From contig NZ_VFOP01000001.1 of NCBI RefSeq assembly GCF_006716185.1, positions 1,488,001 through 1,552,000 of the forward strand: a DNA stretch of 64,000 bases, read 5' to 3'. Each line of letters opens with the position of its first letter. Within the stretch, counting starts at the first letter, position 1. Of the stretch, positions 27,709-36,623 are shown one piece after another. Origin of the DNA: Ornithinicoccus hortensis (GTDB taxonomy: Bacteria; Actinomycetota; Actinomycetes; Actinomycetales; Dermatophilaceae). The translations under genes were made by a program, and so were the position numbers. The notes under the pieces were generated by a model, which was not told the DNA's origin, ran no database searches, and was given only the letters and a program-made list of their open reading frames with translations.

Positions 27709-29247
27709 TCAGTCGCCGGTGCGCACGTCCTCGGCCGGGCTGTCGGCCGCGGCGGCGGCCCGGGAGTTCCGGCGCCACTGGAGCAGCGGGGGCACCACCA
27801 CGCCCAGCACGATCAGCACCAGGATGGTCAGCGAGATCGGTCGGGTGAAGAAGACCGTCCAGTCACCGTTGGCGATCAGCAGGGAGCGGCGCAGGTTCAG
27901 CTCCAACAGGGGGAGCAGCACCGCCGCCAGGATGGCCGGCGTCAGCGGGAAGTCGTGCTCCTGCATGACGAACCCGATCAGACCGATCACGACCAGCGTG
28001 AGCAGCGAGAACAGGCTGAAGGTCAGCGCGTAGGCGCCCAGCATGACGAACGCCACGACCCCGCCGTACAACAGCGGCGGCGGCACCTTGAGCAGCTTCA
28101 CGAAGACCCGGACCATCGGCAGGTTCAGCACCAGCAGCATGGCGTTGCCGACCAACATCGAGGCGATGATGGTCCACACCAGGTCGCCGTCGTTCTGGAA
28201 CAGCTGCGGACCCGGCTGCAGGCCGTACATCTGGAAGACGAACAGCAGCAGCGCCGTGGTGGCCGACCCGGGGATGGCCAGCGCCAGCATCGGCACCATC
28301 GCGCCACCGACGCCCGCGTTGTTCGCGGTCTCCGGTCCGGCGACGCCCTCGATGGCGCCCCGGCCGAACACCTTGCGGCGCTCCGGCTTGGCGACCCGCC
28401 GCTCCAGGGCATACGAGGCGAACGAGCCCAGGGTCGGGCCGAGCCCCGGCATCACGCCGGCGATAAAGCCGACGACGGTGCCCCGGGCATACGGCGCCGA
28501 GGACCGCCTGAGGTCCTCCTTGTCCATCCAGGCCCGCTGCACGTTGAGGGCGGAGGGCGCCCTGCGCTCCCCGACCGACAGGTGCCGCAGCGCCTCCGGG
28601 ATCGCGAACAGGGCCATCGCCAGCAGCGCGATGTCGATGCCGTCGGAGAGCTCGATCTGGCCGAAGGTCCAGCGCTGCACCGAGTCCTGGGGGTCCAAGC
28701 CGATGATGCCCACGCACATCCCGAAGAGCACCGAGATCAGCGCCTTGATCCGGGACCCGGTCATCAGCGAGGTGGTGAGCGCGAGCGCACCCACCAGCAG
28801 CACGGCATACTCCGCCGCGCCGAACGAGGTCGACACGTCGACCAGGACCGGGGACAGGAAGACCAGCCCCAGCACGGCCAGCGACCCACCGATGAAGGAC
28901 CCGACCGCGGCGGTGGCCAGGGCGGGCCCCGCCTTGCCCCGTTTGGCCATCTCGTAGCCCTCGAGGGCGGTCACCGCGGAGGCGACCTCGCCGGGGGTCC
29001 GGATCAGGATCGAGGTGATCGACCCGCCGTACATCGCGCCGTAGTAGACGCCGCACAGCATGATCAGGCCCGCGGTGGGCGGGAGCTGGAAGGAGAACGG
29101 GATGAGCAGCGCGATCGAGGTGATCGGGCCCAGCCCCGGCAGCACCCCGACGACGGTGCCGATCAGCACGCCGATGAAGACGTACATGAGGTGCTCCGGG
29201 GTGAGGGCACCGGCCAGTCCGGACAACAGGGAGTTCAGTGCGTCCAT
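27709..29247 (-). CDS. tctA: Tripartite tricarboxylate transporter, large membrane subunit
   Basis: 512 residues of a DUF112/TctA protein: LMYVFIGVLIGTVVGVLPGL, SFQLPPTAGLIMLCGVYYGA, MYGGSITSILIRTPGEVASA, and VMPGLGPTLGSFASYALERR. The repeated GVLPGLGP and MPGLGP elements are the substrate/ion-binding loops of the two halves. About 12 helices are predicted. ATG 29247 is preceded by GGAGGCAGCC. It is the last gene of the nine-gene minus-strand operon and works with TctB and TctC to import a carboxylate using the ion gradient. Confidence 0.94.
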   Translation of the reverse strand: MDALNSLLSGLAGALTPEHLMYVFIGVLIGTVVGVLPGLGPITSIALLIPFSFQLPPTAGLIMLCGVYYGAMYGGSITSILIRTPGEVASAVTALEGYEMAKRGKAGPALATAAVGSFIGGSLAVLGLVFLSPVLVDVSTSFGAAEYAVLLVGALALTTSLMTGSRIKALISVLFGMCVGIIGLDPQDSVQRWTFGQIELSDGIDIALLAMALFAIPEALRHLSVGERRAPSALNVQRAWMDKEDLRRSSAPYARGTVVGFIAGVMPGLGPTLGSFASYALERRVAKPERRKVFGRGAIEGVAGPETANNAGVGGAMVPMLALAIPGSATTALLLFVFQMYGLQPGPQLFQNDGDLVWTIIASMLVGNAMLLVLNLPMVRVFVKLLKVPPPLLYGGVVAFVMLGAYALTFSLFSLLTLVVIGLIGFVMQEHDFPLTPAILAAVLLPLLELNLRRSLLIANGDWTVFFTRPISLTILVLIVLGVVVPPLLQWRRNSRAAAAADSPAEDVRTGD

Positions 29248-29257
29248 GGCTGCCTCC

Positions 29258-29815
29258 TCAGCCGAGCACGCCGGCGGGAAGCCGGACGCTCAGCAGCTCG
29301 GTGAACCCGAAGTAGACGATGACCCCGAACAGGACCGCGTAGATCAGGTTGCGCTTCCAGCGGGCCGGGTCGATGAGGGTCACCGCGGTCGTCAGGTAGA
29401 GCGCGGTGGACAGGATGTAACCCAGCGGGATGAAGACGAGGGCGTAGCCGATGAACAGGGCCACGTGCACCGCCAGCTTGCCCCACGGGATCGGTGGCTC
29501 CTCGGGGAAGACCAGGTCCTCGAACAGCTCGGCGTCGTCGGTGTCCAACACCTCCGCCTCGATGCCCTGCACCGGCCGCTTGCGCAGGCCGACGATGCTA
29601 AGCGCGAGGCCGGAGAGCACCAGGGCGGCGGCCAGGAAGGTGGGCAGGGTGCCGGGCCCGATGCCGGGGGCCGGCCGGACCGCGTCCCCGATGTTCAGGG
29701 CGGCCACCAGCAGGACCGCCCCGGCCGCCGCCACGACGAGACCGGCGATGACGTCGCTCCGGCCGGATCGTGGCGGGCCGACCGGGGCGTCCTGCTCGGG
29801 GTGGGCGGAGGTCAC
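29258..29815 (-). CDS. tctB: Tripartite tricarboxylate transporter, small membrane subunit
   Basis: 185 residues from GTG 29815, which overlaps the tctC stop by 4 bp. Four helices are present: VIAGLVVAAAGAVLLVAALN, TLPTFLAAALVLSGLALSIV, and, after a soluble loop rich in Glu/Asp, LAVHVALFIGYALVFIPLGY and LIYAVLFGVIVYFGFTELLS. The DAVRPAPGIGPGTLP segment is typical of TctB. It forms the membrane complex with TctA. Confidence 0.9.
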   Translation of the reverse strand: MTSAHPEQDAPVGPPRSGRSDVIAGLVVAAAGAVLLVAALNIGDAVRPAPGIGPGTLPTFLAAALVLSGLALSIVGLRKRPVQGIEAEVLDTDDAELFEDLVFPEEPPIPWGKLAVHVALFIGYALVFIPLGYILSTALYLTTAVTLIDPARWKRNLIYAVLFGVIVYFGFTELLSVRLPAGVLG

Positions 29816-30804
29816 TGGGAGCCGATCTCTTCGAAGGCCTGGGTGACCTGGTCGTTGGTGTCCTTCAGGTAGGTGTCGAGCTCGTCGCCGGTCATGAAGG
29901 TGGTCACCCACTGGTTCTTCTCCGCGGCGTCCGCCCAGGACGGGGTCTCGACGGCCTCGGCCAGGACACCCTCCCAGTACTCCACGGCGTAGTCGGGCAT
30001 GTCCGGCGGGCCGTAGATGCCGCGCCAGTTGGAGATGGTCACGTCGTACCCCTCCTCCTGGGCGGTGGGCACGTCCGGGAGCCCTTCGAGCCGGTCGTCA
30101 CCGATCACGGTCAGCGCGCGGAGCTCGCCGGACTCGATGAGCGGGAGGAACTCGCTGGTGCCGGCGATGGCGACCTGGATGTCACCGGAGAGCAGGGCGT
30201 TGCTCTGCTCCCCGCCGCCCTCGTAGGCGACGAAGTTGATCTGCGAGGCGTCCCCGCCGGCCTCGTTGACCAGGAGGGCGAAGGGCAGCTGGTCGTCGGA
30301 GGCCGCGCCGACCGGGACGGCGCCCGGGTCCTCGACGATGGCGTTGAGGACCGACTCCAGGTCCTGGTAGTCGGTGTCGGCACTGACGACGACCACGAAG
30401 TACTCCGACAGCAGCCGGGCGATCATCGTGACGTCCTCGTAGTTGTAGTCGGACTGGCCCCGGGCGTTGTTGGTCATCAGCACCAACGAGGTGACCGACA
30501 CCTGGTCGTCCGCGCCGGCGTGCTGTTCCACCATCTGGGCGGTCCAGACCGCGGAGGCGGCACCGGGGCGGTTCTCGATCGGCATCGGGACCTCGACCAG
30601 CTCCTCCTTCTGGAGGACCTCCACCAGGGTGCGCATGGTGAGGTCGAACCCGCTGCCGGGGTCGGCGCCGACGGACATGTTGACCGGACCGCTGGGGTAG
30701 TCCGCGCCGTCGCCCTCGCCGCCACCTCCGCCGCCGTCGTCGGAGCAGGCGGTCAGGGTCAGGCCGAGGGCGAGTGCACCGGCAAGGAAAGGCGTCTTCT
30801 TCAT
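29812..30804 (-). CDS. tctC: TctC/Bug-family solute-binding lipoprotein
   Basis: 330 residues from ATG 30804. The signal and lipobox TLTAC (Cys20) are followed by an Asp/Gly-rich linker. The Bug fold is seen in YPSGPVNMSVGADPGSGFDL, the conserved ENRPGAASAVW and GTSEFLPLIESGELRALTVI. It binds the substrate outside the cell and delivers it to TctAB. The usual N-terminal WP/ADP pocket residues are somewhat changed, so ligand identity is not predicted. An 85-nt gap separates it from the RraA-like gene. Confidence 0.92.
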   Translation of the reverse strand: MKKTPFLAGALALGLTLTACSDDGGGGGGEGDGADYPSGPVNMSVGADPGSGFDLTMRTLVEVLQKEELVEVPMPIENRPGAASAVWTAQMVEQHAGADDQVSVTSLVLMTNNARGQSDYNYEDVTMIARLLSEYFVVVVSADTDYQDLESVLNAIVEDPGAVPVGAASDDQLPFALLVNEAGGDASQINFVAYEGGGEQSNALLSGDIQVAIAGTSEFLPLIESGELRALTVIGDDRLEGLPDVPTAQEEGYDVTISNWRGIYGPPDMPDYAVEYWEGVLAEAVETPSWADAAEKNQWVTTFMTGDELDTYLKDTNDQVTQAFEEIGSQ

Positions 30805-30889
30805 TGAATGGTCTTCTTCCGTGAGGGGTGGTGGTGTGCTGCCGGCGGGACGGGGCGGTCGGGCCGGCACGGGGTGGGCGGACGGGGTC

Positions 30890-31534
30890 TCAGTACCGAC
30901 CACCCCCCGAGTTCTCGTGGGCGACGAGCGCTTCGGCGGTGGCCAGGACCTCCCCGGCCCGGTCCCGCGGCACGACGACGGTCCCCGAGCCGTCGGCGAG
31001 GACGAGGTCGCCGGGCGCGACGGGGACCCCCGCCAGCGAGACGGGGACGTCGGTGGCCACGCTGCGCAGACGGTGCAGCGCCGAGCGCGGGGTGCGTCCG
31101 CGGCTCCACACCGGGATCCCGGTGCCGCCGAGCTCGTCCAGGTCCCGGACCGAACCGTCCACCAGGACGCCCGCGACACCGGCGGCGTGCAGGGCGGACC
31201 CGGAGCGGCCCCCGATCACGGCCAGGTCGTGGGTGCCCCCGCAGTCGATGACCACGACGTCACCGGGGCGGCAGGCCGCCCGCAGCTCGGCGTGTCCCAT
31301 CCGGGGCGCGGTGCCCGCCGCGCGCAGCGACTCGGCCGGTTCGTCCTCGCGCTCGTAGCGCAGCGTCCGCGCGGGGCCGCACACCCGCATACCGTGGGCG
31401 AGGGGCGCGAGCACGTGGGCGGGCACCACCGGAGCGGGCAGACCGTTCGCCTCCAGCGCGTCGGCAGCGGCGGCCGTGAGGTCCTCGAGGGCCAGGAAGC
31501 GCGTGACGACCTCGGTGAGTCGCTCGTCGGTCAT
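30890..31534 (-). CDS. RraA-like metal-dependent aldolase/decarboxylase family protein
   Basis: 214 residues from ATG 31534, overlapping the leuD stop by 4 bp. The fold signature GDVVVIDCGG, then IGGRSGSALHAAGVAGVLVD and DGSVRDLDEL carries the conserved Arg-Asp pair of the class II aldolases of this family (4-hydroxy-4-methyl-2-oxoglutarate aldolase and oxaloacetate decarboxylase). True RNase E inhibitors of E. coli share the fold. Placement in a carboxylate catabolic operon favours an enzyme producing pyruvate over an RNase regulator. Confidence 0.8.
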   Translation of the reverse strand: MTDERLTEVVTRFLALEDLTAAAADALEANGLPAPVVPAHVLAPLAHGMRVCGPARTLRYEREDEPAESLRAAGTAPRMGHAELRAACRPGDVVVIDCGGTHDLAVIGGRSGSALHAAGVAGVLVDGSVRDLDELGGTGIPVWSRGRTPRSALHRLRSVATDVPVSLAGVPVAPGDLVLADGSGTVVVPRDRAGEVLATAEALVAHENSGGGRY

Positions 31535-32142
31535 CGCACCGCCCCTTCGCCCGGGCGGCGGGTGGTCGGCAGGGCGGGCCGGCGGCGCTGCTCGTATGCC
31601 GTGATGTCGGCCGCGTGCGCCAGCGTCAGCGCGATGTTGTCCAGCCCCTGGAGCAACCGGGTGCGGTCGTCGGGATCCACCTCGAAGGGCTGGTGGATCC
31701 CCTGCGCCCGGACCTCGCACTGTTCCAGGTCGACGGTGACCGGGGTGTCCGGCTGCGCGTCGACCAGGTCCCACAGGGCCTCGACGCACGCCTGCGGCGC
31801 GATGACCGGCAGCAGCCCGTTCTCGATGGCGTTGCCGCGGAAGATGTCGCCGTAGCGCGGGGCGATGACCGCCCGGAAGCCCCACCCGGTGAGCGCCCAC
31901 ACGGCGGACTCGCGGGAGGAACCGGTGCCGAAGTCGGTGCCGGCCACCAGGATGGTCGCCGCGGAGTGGCGCGGGTCGTTGAGCACGAAGTCGGGGTCGT
32001 CGCGCCAGTCGTTGAACAGGTTCTCGCCGTAGCCGGCGATCGTGCTGCGGGTCAGGAAGCGCACCGGGATGATCTGGTCGGTGTCGACGTTGCTGCGCCG
32101 CAACGGGGCGGCGGTGCCGGTGTGCACGGTGAACGGACGCAT
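31531..32142 (-). CDS. leuD: LeuD-like hydro-lyase small subunit
   Basis: 203 residues from ATG 32142, 4 nt after leuC. Signatures are RSNVDTDQIIPVRFL, the cap loop GTDFGTGSSRESAVWAL and FRGNAIENGLLPV. These match 3-isopropylmalate dehydratase small subunits and related citraconate/dimethylmaleate hydratases. Motifs alone do not separate these substrates. In this operon a catabolic hydration of a C5 unsaturated dicarboxylate is more likely than leucine synthesis; the gene symbol denotes family only. Confidence 0.88.
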   Translation of the reverse strand: MRPFTVHTGTAAPLRRSNVDTDQIIPVRFLTRSTIAGYGENLFNDWRDDPDFVLNDPRHSAATILVAGTDFGTGSSRESAVWALTGWGFRAVIAPRYGDIFRGNAIENGLLPVIAPQACVEALWDLVDAQPDTPVTVDLEQCEVRAQGIHQPFEVDPDDRTRLLQGLDNIALTLAHAADITAYEQRRRPALPTTRRPGEGAVR

Positions 32143-32146
32143 CGGG

Positions 32147-33550
32147 TCAGCCCTCCAGGTCCGCGGGAGCGGCCAACCGGCCGGCGACGGCGGTGGCGGC
32201 GGCGACGGCGGGGGAGACGATGTGGGTCCGCGACCCCTTGCCCTGCCGCCCCTCATAGTTGCGGTTGTTGGTGGAGGCGGCGCGCTGCCCCGCCCGCAGC
32301 CGGTCCTCGTTCACGGCCGCGCACATCGAGCAGCCTGCGTGCCGCAGCTGCATCCCGGCCTCCTCGAAGACCCGGTCCAAACCCTCCTCGATCGCCTGGT
32401 TGCGGACCGTCTCGGAGCCGGGCACCAGGACGGCCTCGACCCCGTCCTTGACCCGGCGCCCGCGCAGCACCTCGGCCGCCGCGCGCAGGTCCTCGATCCG
32501 GCTGTTGGTGCAGGACCCGATGAAGACGGCGTCGACCGGGATGTCGCGCAGCGCCGTCCCGGGGGTGAGGTCCATGTAGGCCAGCGCGCGGCGGGCCGCG
32601 ACCCGCTCCTCCTCGGTCGCGAAGCAGTCGGGGTCCGGGACCGTGCCGTCCAGGCCGGTGCTCTGCGCGGGGTTGGTGCCCCAGGACACGAACGGGGTCA
32701 GCGCGCTGCCGTCGAACCGGACCTCCTTGTCGAACAACGCATCCGGGTCCGAGCGCAGCGTCCTCCAGTACGCCACCTCGGTGTCCCAGTCGGCTCCGGT
32801 GGGGGCGTGCGGGCGCCCGCGGAGGTAGTCGAAGGTGGTCTCGTCCGGGGCGATCATCCCGGCCCGGGAGCCCGCCTCGACGGTCATGTTGCACACCGTC
32901 ATCCGGGCCTCCATCGACAGGGCCTCGATGGCCGGGCCGGTGTACTCGATGATGTGGCCCTGACCGCCGGCGGTGCCGATCCGGGAGATCAGCGCCAGGA
33001 TCAGGTCCTTCGCGCTGACCCCGGCGGGGAGCACGCCGTCGACGTGCACGCGCATGTTCTTCAACGGGTGCAGCGGCAGCGTCTGGGTAGCCAGGACGTG
33101 CTCGACCTGGGAGGTCCCGATGCCGAACGCCAGCGCGCCGAAGGCGCCCTGGGTCGTGGTGTGGCTGTCGCAGCACACGATGGTCATCCCGGGCTGGGCC
33201 AGCCCCAGCTCCGGCCCGATGATGTGCACGATGCCCTGCTGGTCCTCGCCCAGCCGGTAGTGCTCGATCCCGAACTCGGCGCAGTTGGCCCGCATCAGGT
33301 CGACCTGGTGCCGGGCCGCGTGGTCCTCGATCCGCTTGCGGATGTCCTGGGTCGGGGTGTTGTGGTCCTCGGTGCCCAGGGTCAGGTCCGGGCGCCGCAC
33401 GGTGCGTCCGCTGGCCCGCAGCTGGTCGAAGGCCACGGGCGTGTTCAGCTCGTGCAGCATGTGGAGGTCGATGTAGAGCAGGTCGGGTTCGCCCTGTGCC
33501 GCACGCACCACGTGCGACTCCCACACCTTGGTGGCCAGTGTCTTGCCCAT
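32147..33550 (-). CDS. leuC: LeuC-like hydro-lyase large subunit (4Fe-4S)
   Basis: 467 residues. Aconitase-superfamily features are [11 protein letters not shown], the cysteine-containing [35 protein letters not shown] and [13 protein letters not shown], which give the three cluster cysteines, and the C-terminal [20 protein letters not shown]. It forms a heterodimer with LeuD. The segment CAAVNEDRL differs from the common leucine-enzyme form (CLGMNPD), which hints at a different substrate. ATG 33550 starts 7 nt after the preceding stop. Confidence 0.88.
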   Translation of the reverse strand: MGKTLATKVWESHVVRAAQGEPDLLYIDLHMLHELNTPVAFDQLRASGRTVRRPDLTLGTEDHNTPTQDIRKRIEDHAARHQVDLMRANCAEFGIEHYRLGEDQQGIVHIIGPELGLAQPGMTIVCCDSHTTTQGAFGALAFGIGTSQVEHVLATQTLPLHPLKNMRVHVDGVLPAGVSAKDLILALISRIGTAGGQGHIIEYTGPAIEALSMEARMTVCNMTVEAGSRAGMIAPDETTFDYLRGRPHAPTGADWDTEVAYWRTLRSDPDALFDKEVRFDGSALTPFVSWGTNPAQSTGLDGTVPDPDCFATEEERVAARRALAYMDLTPGTALRDIPVDAVFIGSCTNSRIEDLRAAAEVLRGRRVKDGVEAVLVPGSETVRNQAIEEGLDRVFEEAGMQLRHAGCSMCAAVNEDRLRAGQRAASTNNRNYEGRQGKGSRTHIVSPAVAAATAVAGRLAAPADLEG

Positions 33551-33556
33551 GTGCTG

Positions 33557-34558
33557 TTATGCCCCTGCCAGTTCCTGCCGCTGGGGCGGGGTGTGCAGGA
33601 CCCAGGAGGGGTCGGCCTTCTCGAAGGAGGACTCCAGCTTGTGCCGGACGGCGGTGGCCACGGGTCCGCGCGCGATCGTGGTGAGCGCGTCCAGGTCGAC
33701 CCCGGTGTGCACGCCGAGCAGGTCCAGCAGGTGGACCAGTTCCTCGGTGGCGATGTTGCCGGTGGCGCCGGGGGCGTACGGGCAGCCGCCGAGGCCGCCG
33801 ACCGAGGTGTCGAAGTCGGTGATGCCCGCCGCCATGCCCGCGAGCGCGTTGGCGATGCCCAGGCCGCGGGTGTTGTGCAGGTGCAGCGTGAACCGCAGGT
33901 CCGGGTACTCCTGGCGCAGCTTGGCGGAGATCTCGTAGACGTGTGCCGGGTCGGCCAGGCCGGCGGTGTCGGCGACGGTCACGTGCGAGACCCCGGCCTC
34001 GGCATACAGTCCGACGACCCAGGCGACCCGCTCGAACGGCGTCCGTCCCTCGAAGGGGCAACCCAGCGAGGTGGCCATCCCGCCCACCAGGTGCTTGCCC
34101 TGCGCCAGGCCGAGCTCGATGACCGGGCGGAGCCGCTCGAAGGCCTCGGCGGTGGGGCGATTCGCGTTGGCGATGCTGTGCGCGTCGGTGCTGGACAGCA
34201 TCAGCTCCCAGCAGTCGGCGCTGGTCTCCAGGGCGCGCTCGGCGCCCTTGAGGTTGGGCACCAGGACGGAGTACTCGACGCCCGATGCGGGGGTGTAGCC
34301 GGCCATCACCTCGGCCGCGTCGGACAGTTGCGGCACCGCGTCGGGGCGGACGAACGAGGTCACCTGGACCCGGGGGACGCCGGTGGCCGACAGCGCGTCG
34401 ATGATCGCGATCTTGTCGGGGGTGCTGATGACGCCGGGCTCCAGCTGGAACCCGTCCCGGGGGCCGACCTCCTGGATGGTGACCTGCTCGGGGATCGGGA
34501 AGGGCAGCGGGGCGGTGCCGGCGGCGTAGGCGCGGGCCCGGTCGAAACTGGTGGTCAT
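33557..34558 (-). CDS. Hydroxymethylglutaryl-CoA lyase-like enzyme (candidate citramalyl-CoA lyase)
   Basis: 333 residues from ATG 34558, overlapping the caiB stop by one base. It is an HMGL-type TIM barrel: QEVGPRDGFQLEPGVISTPD (metal Asp and Arg), SSTDAHSIANANRP, LHLHNTRGLGIANALAG (metal His pair) and the catalytic cysteine loop GGLGGCPYAPGATGNIATEE. It cleaves a beta-hydroxyacyl-CoA. With the CoA-transferase next door, HMG-CoA or citramalyl-CoA is the likely substrate, giving acetyl-CoA plus acetoacetate or pyruvate. Confidence 0.85.
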   Translation of the reverse strand: MTTSFDRARAYAAGTAPLPFPIPEQVTIQEVGPRDGFQLEPGVISTPDKIAIIDALSATGVPRVQVTSFVRPDAVPQLSDAAEVMAGYTPASGVEYSVLVPNLKGAERALETSADCWELMLSSTDAHSIANANRPTAEAFERLRPVIELGLAQGKHLVGGMATSLGCPFEGRTPFERVAWVVGLYAEAGVSHVTVADTAGLADPAHVYEISAKLRQEYPDLRFTLHLHNTRGLGIANALAGMAAGITDFDTSVGGLGGCPYAPGATGNIATEELVHLLDLLGVHTGVDLDALTTIARGPVATAVRHKLESSFEKADPSWVLHTPPQRQELAGA

Positions 34559-35748
34559 CAGATGACTCCCTTGTCCTGGAGGTCGGTGATCTGGTCGGGG
34601 GTGTAGCCCAGCTCGGTCAGGACCGAGGAGGTGTGCTCGCCCATCTCCGGGCCGGCGTTGCGGATGGAGCCGGGGTTCACGCTGAACTTGGGCACCACGC
34701 CGGGCAGCGTGATCGAGCCGAGCGAGGGGTGGCTGACCTCGACCAGCATGTCCCGGGCCCGATAGTGCTCGTCGGCGAAGATGTCGGCGGCGCTGTAGAC
34801 GGGGGAGTGCGGCACGGAGAACTCGTCGAGCCGCTCGTGCAGTTCCTCGCGGGTCAACGCGCCGACCCAGTCGGTGAGGATCTGGTTCATCTCGGTGCGG
34901 CGGGCGAGGCGTTCCCGGTTGGTGGAGTAGCGCGGGTCGCTGAGCATGTCCTCGCGGTCCATCGCGGCAGCCAGCCGGGCGAAGGTGCGCTCGGTGCTGG
35001 TCACGATGACGATCCAGTGCCCGTCGCGGGACTGGTAGATCCCGGCGGGGGAGGACGCGGCGAGCTCGTTGCCGGTGCGTTCCCGGACGGTGCCGAGCAC
35101 GTCGTACTCGGCCACGACGACCTCCAGCATCCGGAAGATCGACTCGTAGAGGGCGACGTCGACCTCCTCGGCCGGGCCGCCGGACACCTTGAGCTGGTAG
35201 ACCGCGGCCAGGGCGCCCATCGCGGCATACATCCCGGTCAGGTAGTCCACCAGGGAGACCGAGGGCAGCACCGGGGGGCGGTCGGGGTAACCGTTGATGT
35301 GCGCGTAGCCGCTGTAGGCCGTGGCGGGCGTGCCGAAGCCCGCCTTGCCGGCGTTGGGGCCGGTCTGGCCGTAGCCCGAGACGTGCACCACGATGAGGTC
35401 CGGGTTCGCCGAGCGCAGCCGCTCCAGGCTCAACCCCCACCGTTCCAGAGTGCCGGGGCGGAAGTTCTCGATCAGGACGTCCCGGTCGGCCACCAGCTTC
35501 AGTAGGACCTCCTGTCCGGCCTCGGAGCGCAGGTCCAGGGTGATGCTGCGCTTGTTGCGGGCCGAGGCCGCCCAGGTCAGCGAGGTATCGCCCTTGAACG
35601 GGCCGAGCGCGCGCAGCGGGTCGCCCACGCCGGGCATCTCCACCTTGATCACGTCGGCGCCCATGTCGCCGAGCAGGGCCGCGGCGAACGGCCCGGCGAA
35701 GACGGTAGCGATGTCCAGGACCTTCAGGTCCGAAAGCGGGCCGTTCAT
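34558..35748 (-). CDS. CaiB/BaiF family (type III) CoA-transferase
   Basis: 396 residues. Class III signatures are LSDLKVLDIATVFAGPFAAA, GDMGADVIKVEMPGVGDPLR, NKRSITLDLRSEAGQEVLLK, FRPGTLERWGLSLE and the active-site region SLVDYLTGMYAAMGALAAVY with its catalytic aspartate. It moves CoA from a donor such as succinyl-CoA to a dicarboxylate. Together with the downstream lyase and hydratase it could activate citramalate, itaconate or a similar acid. ATGA overlap with the IclR gene indicates coupling. Confidence 0.9.
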   Translation of the reverse strand: MNGPLSDLKVLDIATVFAGPFAAALLGDMGADVIKVEMPGVGDPLRALGPFKGDTSLTWAASARNKRSITLDLRSEAGQEVLLKLVADRDVLIENFRPGTLERWGLSLERLRSANPDLIVVHVSGYGQTGPNAGKAGFGTPATAYSGYAHINGYPDRPPVLPSVSLVDYLTGMYAAMGALAAVYQLKVSGGPAEEVDVALYESIFRMLEVVVAEYDVLGTVRERTGNELAASSPAGIYQSRDGHWIVIVTSTERTFARLAAAMDREDMLSDPRYSTNRERLARRTEMNQILTDWVGALTREELHERLDEFSVPHSPVYSAADIFADEHYRARDMLVEVSHPSLGSITLPGVVPKFSVNPGSIRNAGPEMGEHTSSVLTELGYTPDQITDLQDKGVI

Positions 35749-36524
35749 CCGAGGGTCTCCTGCTCCTGCTCGTGCGGGGTGGGGTAGCCCAGCTCGCCGG
35801 AGACGGCACGGGCGGTCCTGCGAAGTTCGTGGATGACCTCTGCGCGGTGGGTGTCGTCGGCCAGCCGGGTCATCGTGGAGGAGACGACGAGGGCCGCCAC
35901 GACGTAGCCCTCCGCGTCGTGGACCGGCGCGGAGACGGCGGACGTCTCGGGGTCGCGCTCACCGTCGCTGTACTCCCAGCCCTGGTCGCGGACCTGGCGC
36001 AGCCGGGACCGGTAGGTGTCGGCGTCCCAGGCTCGTCCGGGCCACTCGGCGGCGCTCTCCGCGGCCAGCTCCATCGCCCGCTCCTCGTTCAGCCAGGCGA
36101 TGAGGACCCGGCTGCTGGCGCCCATGTGGATCGGCAGCGGCACTCCGATCTGGCCCGTGGTGCGCACGGTCCGGCGACCTACGGCCATCTCGATCGGCAC
36201 CCGGCGGTGACCGGTGCGGATCTGCAGCTCGACGGTCTCGCCCAGCGCGTCGCGCAGCGCCCTCATGTGGGGGAGGGCGACGGTGCGGACGTGGACCCCG
36301 GTGCGGGCACGGGAGCCCAGCTCGAGCAGTCGGCTGCCGAGTCGGTAGTCCCGCTCCTCCAGGTCCAGCAACCGGTGCTGGCTCATCGCCTTCATTAGCC
36401 GGTAGGTGGTCGGCGTGCTGAACCCGACGCGGCTCGCGACGGCGGCAGGGTCGAGGCGGGTGGCGCCGTCCTCGAAGGCATCGAGGATCGCCATCACCTT
36501 GTCGAGCACGCCGACCGCGGTCAT
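35745..36524 (-). CDS. IclR-family transcriptional regulator
   Basis: 259 residues from ATG 36524, chosen because GGAG lies 6 nt upstream; a TTG and another ATG slightly upstream are poorer. The N-terminal winged helix includes VLDKVMAILDAFEDG and VASRVGFSTPTTYRLMKAMS, and the C-terminal effector domain has GETVELQIRTGHRRVPIEMA and HMGASSRVLIAWLNE. It is the first gene of the operon it presumably controls, and it probably senses the transported carboxylate or a product of its breakdown. Confidence 0.9.
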   Translation of the reverse strand: MTAVGVLDKVMAILDAFEDGATRLDPAAVASRVGFSTPTTYRLMKAMSQHRLLDLEERDYRLGSRLLELGSRARTGVHVRTVALPHMRALRDALGETVELQIRTGHRRVPIEMAVGRRTVRTTGQIGVPLPIHMGASSRVLIAWLNEERAMELAAESAAEWPGRAWDADTYRSRLRQVRDQGWEYSDGERDPETSAVSAPVHDAEGYVVAALVVSSTMTRLADDTHRAEVIHELRRTARAVSGELGYPTPHEQEQETLG

Positions 36525-36531
36525 CATCGAC

Positions 36532-36575
36532 TCCAATATATGGACGATCAGTTCATGATGTGGACAAGGTAGTGC
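36532..36575 (-). promoter_or_regulatory. Predicted promoter/operator of the IclR-led operon
   Basis: An AT-rich island unlike its surroundings contains the near-palindrome TCCAATATATGGA just before the regulator start, and GTTCATGATGTGGAC further upstream. Position and symmetry fit an autoregulated IclR operator. No clear -35/-10 pair can be assigned. Confidence 0.45.
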
Positions 36576-36623
36576 ATCCCCGCGGTTCTGTCACGCACCC
36601 GGTCGGCCTCCACCCCTCGTCCG

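Noticed and set aside
34558-35809. Single long fusion of CaiB and HMG-CoA lyase
   Set aside because: An open frame continues through both, but the CaiB protein is encoded in another frame with intact motifs, and the lyase has its own ATG at 34558.
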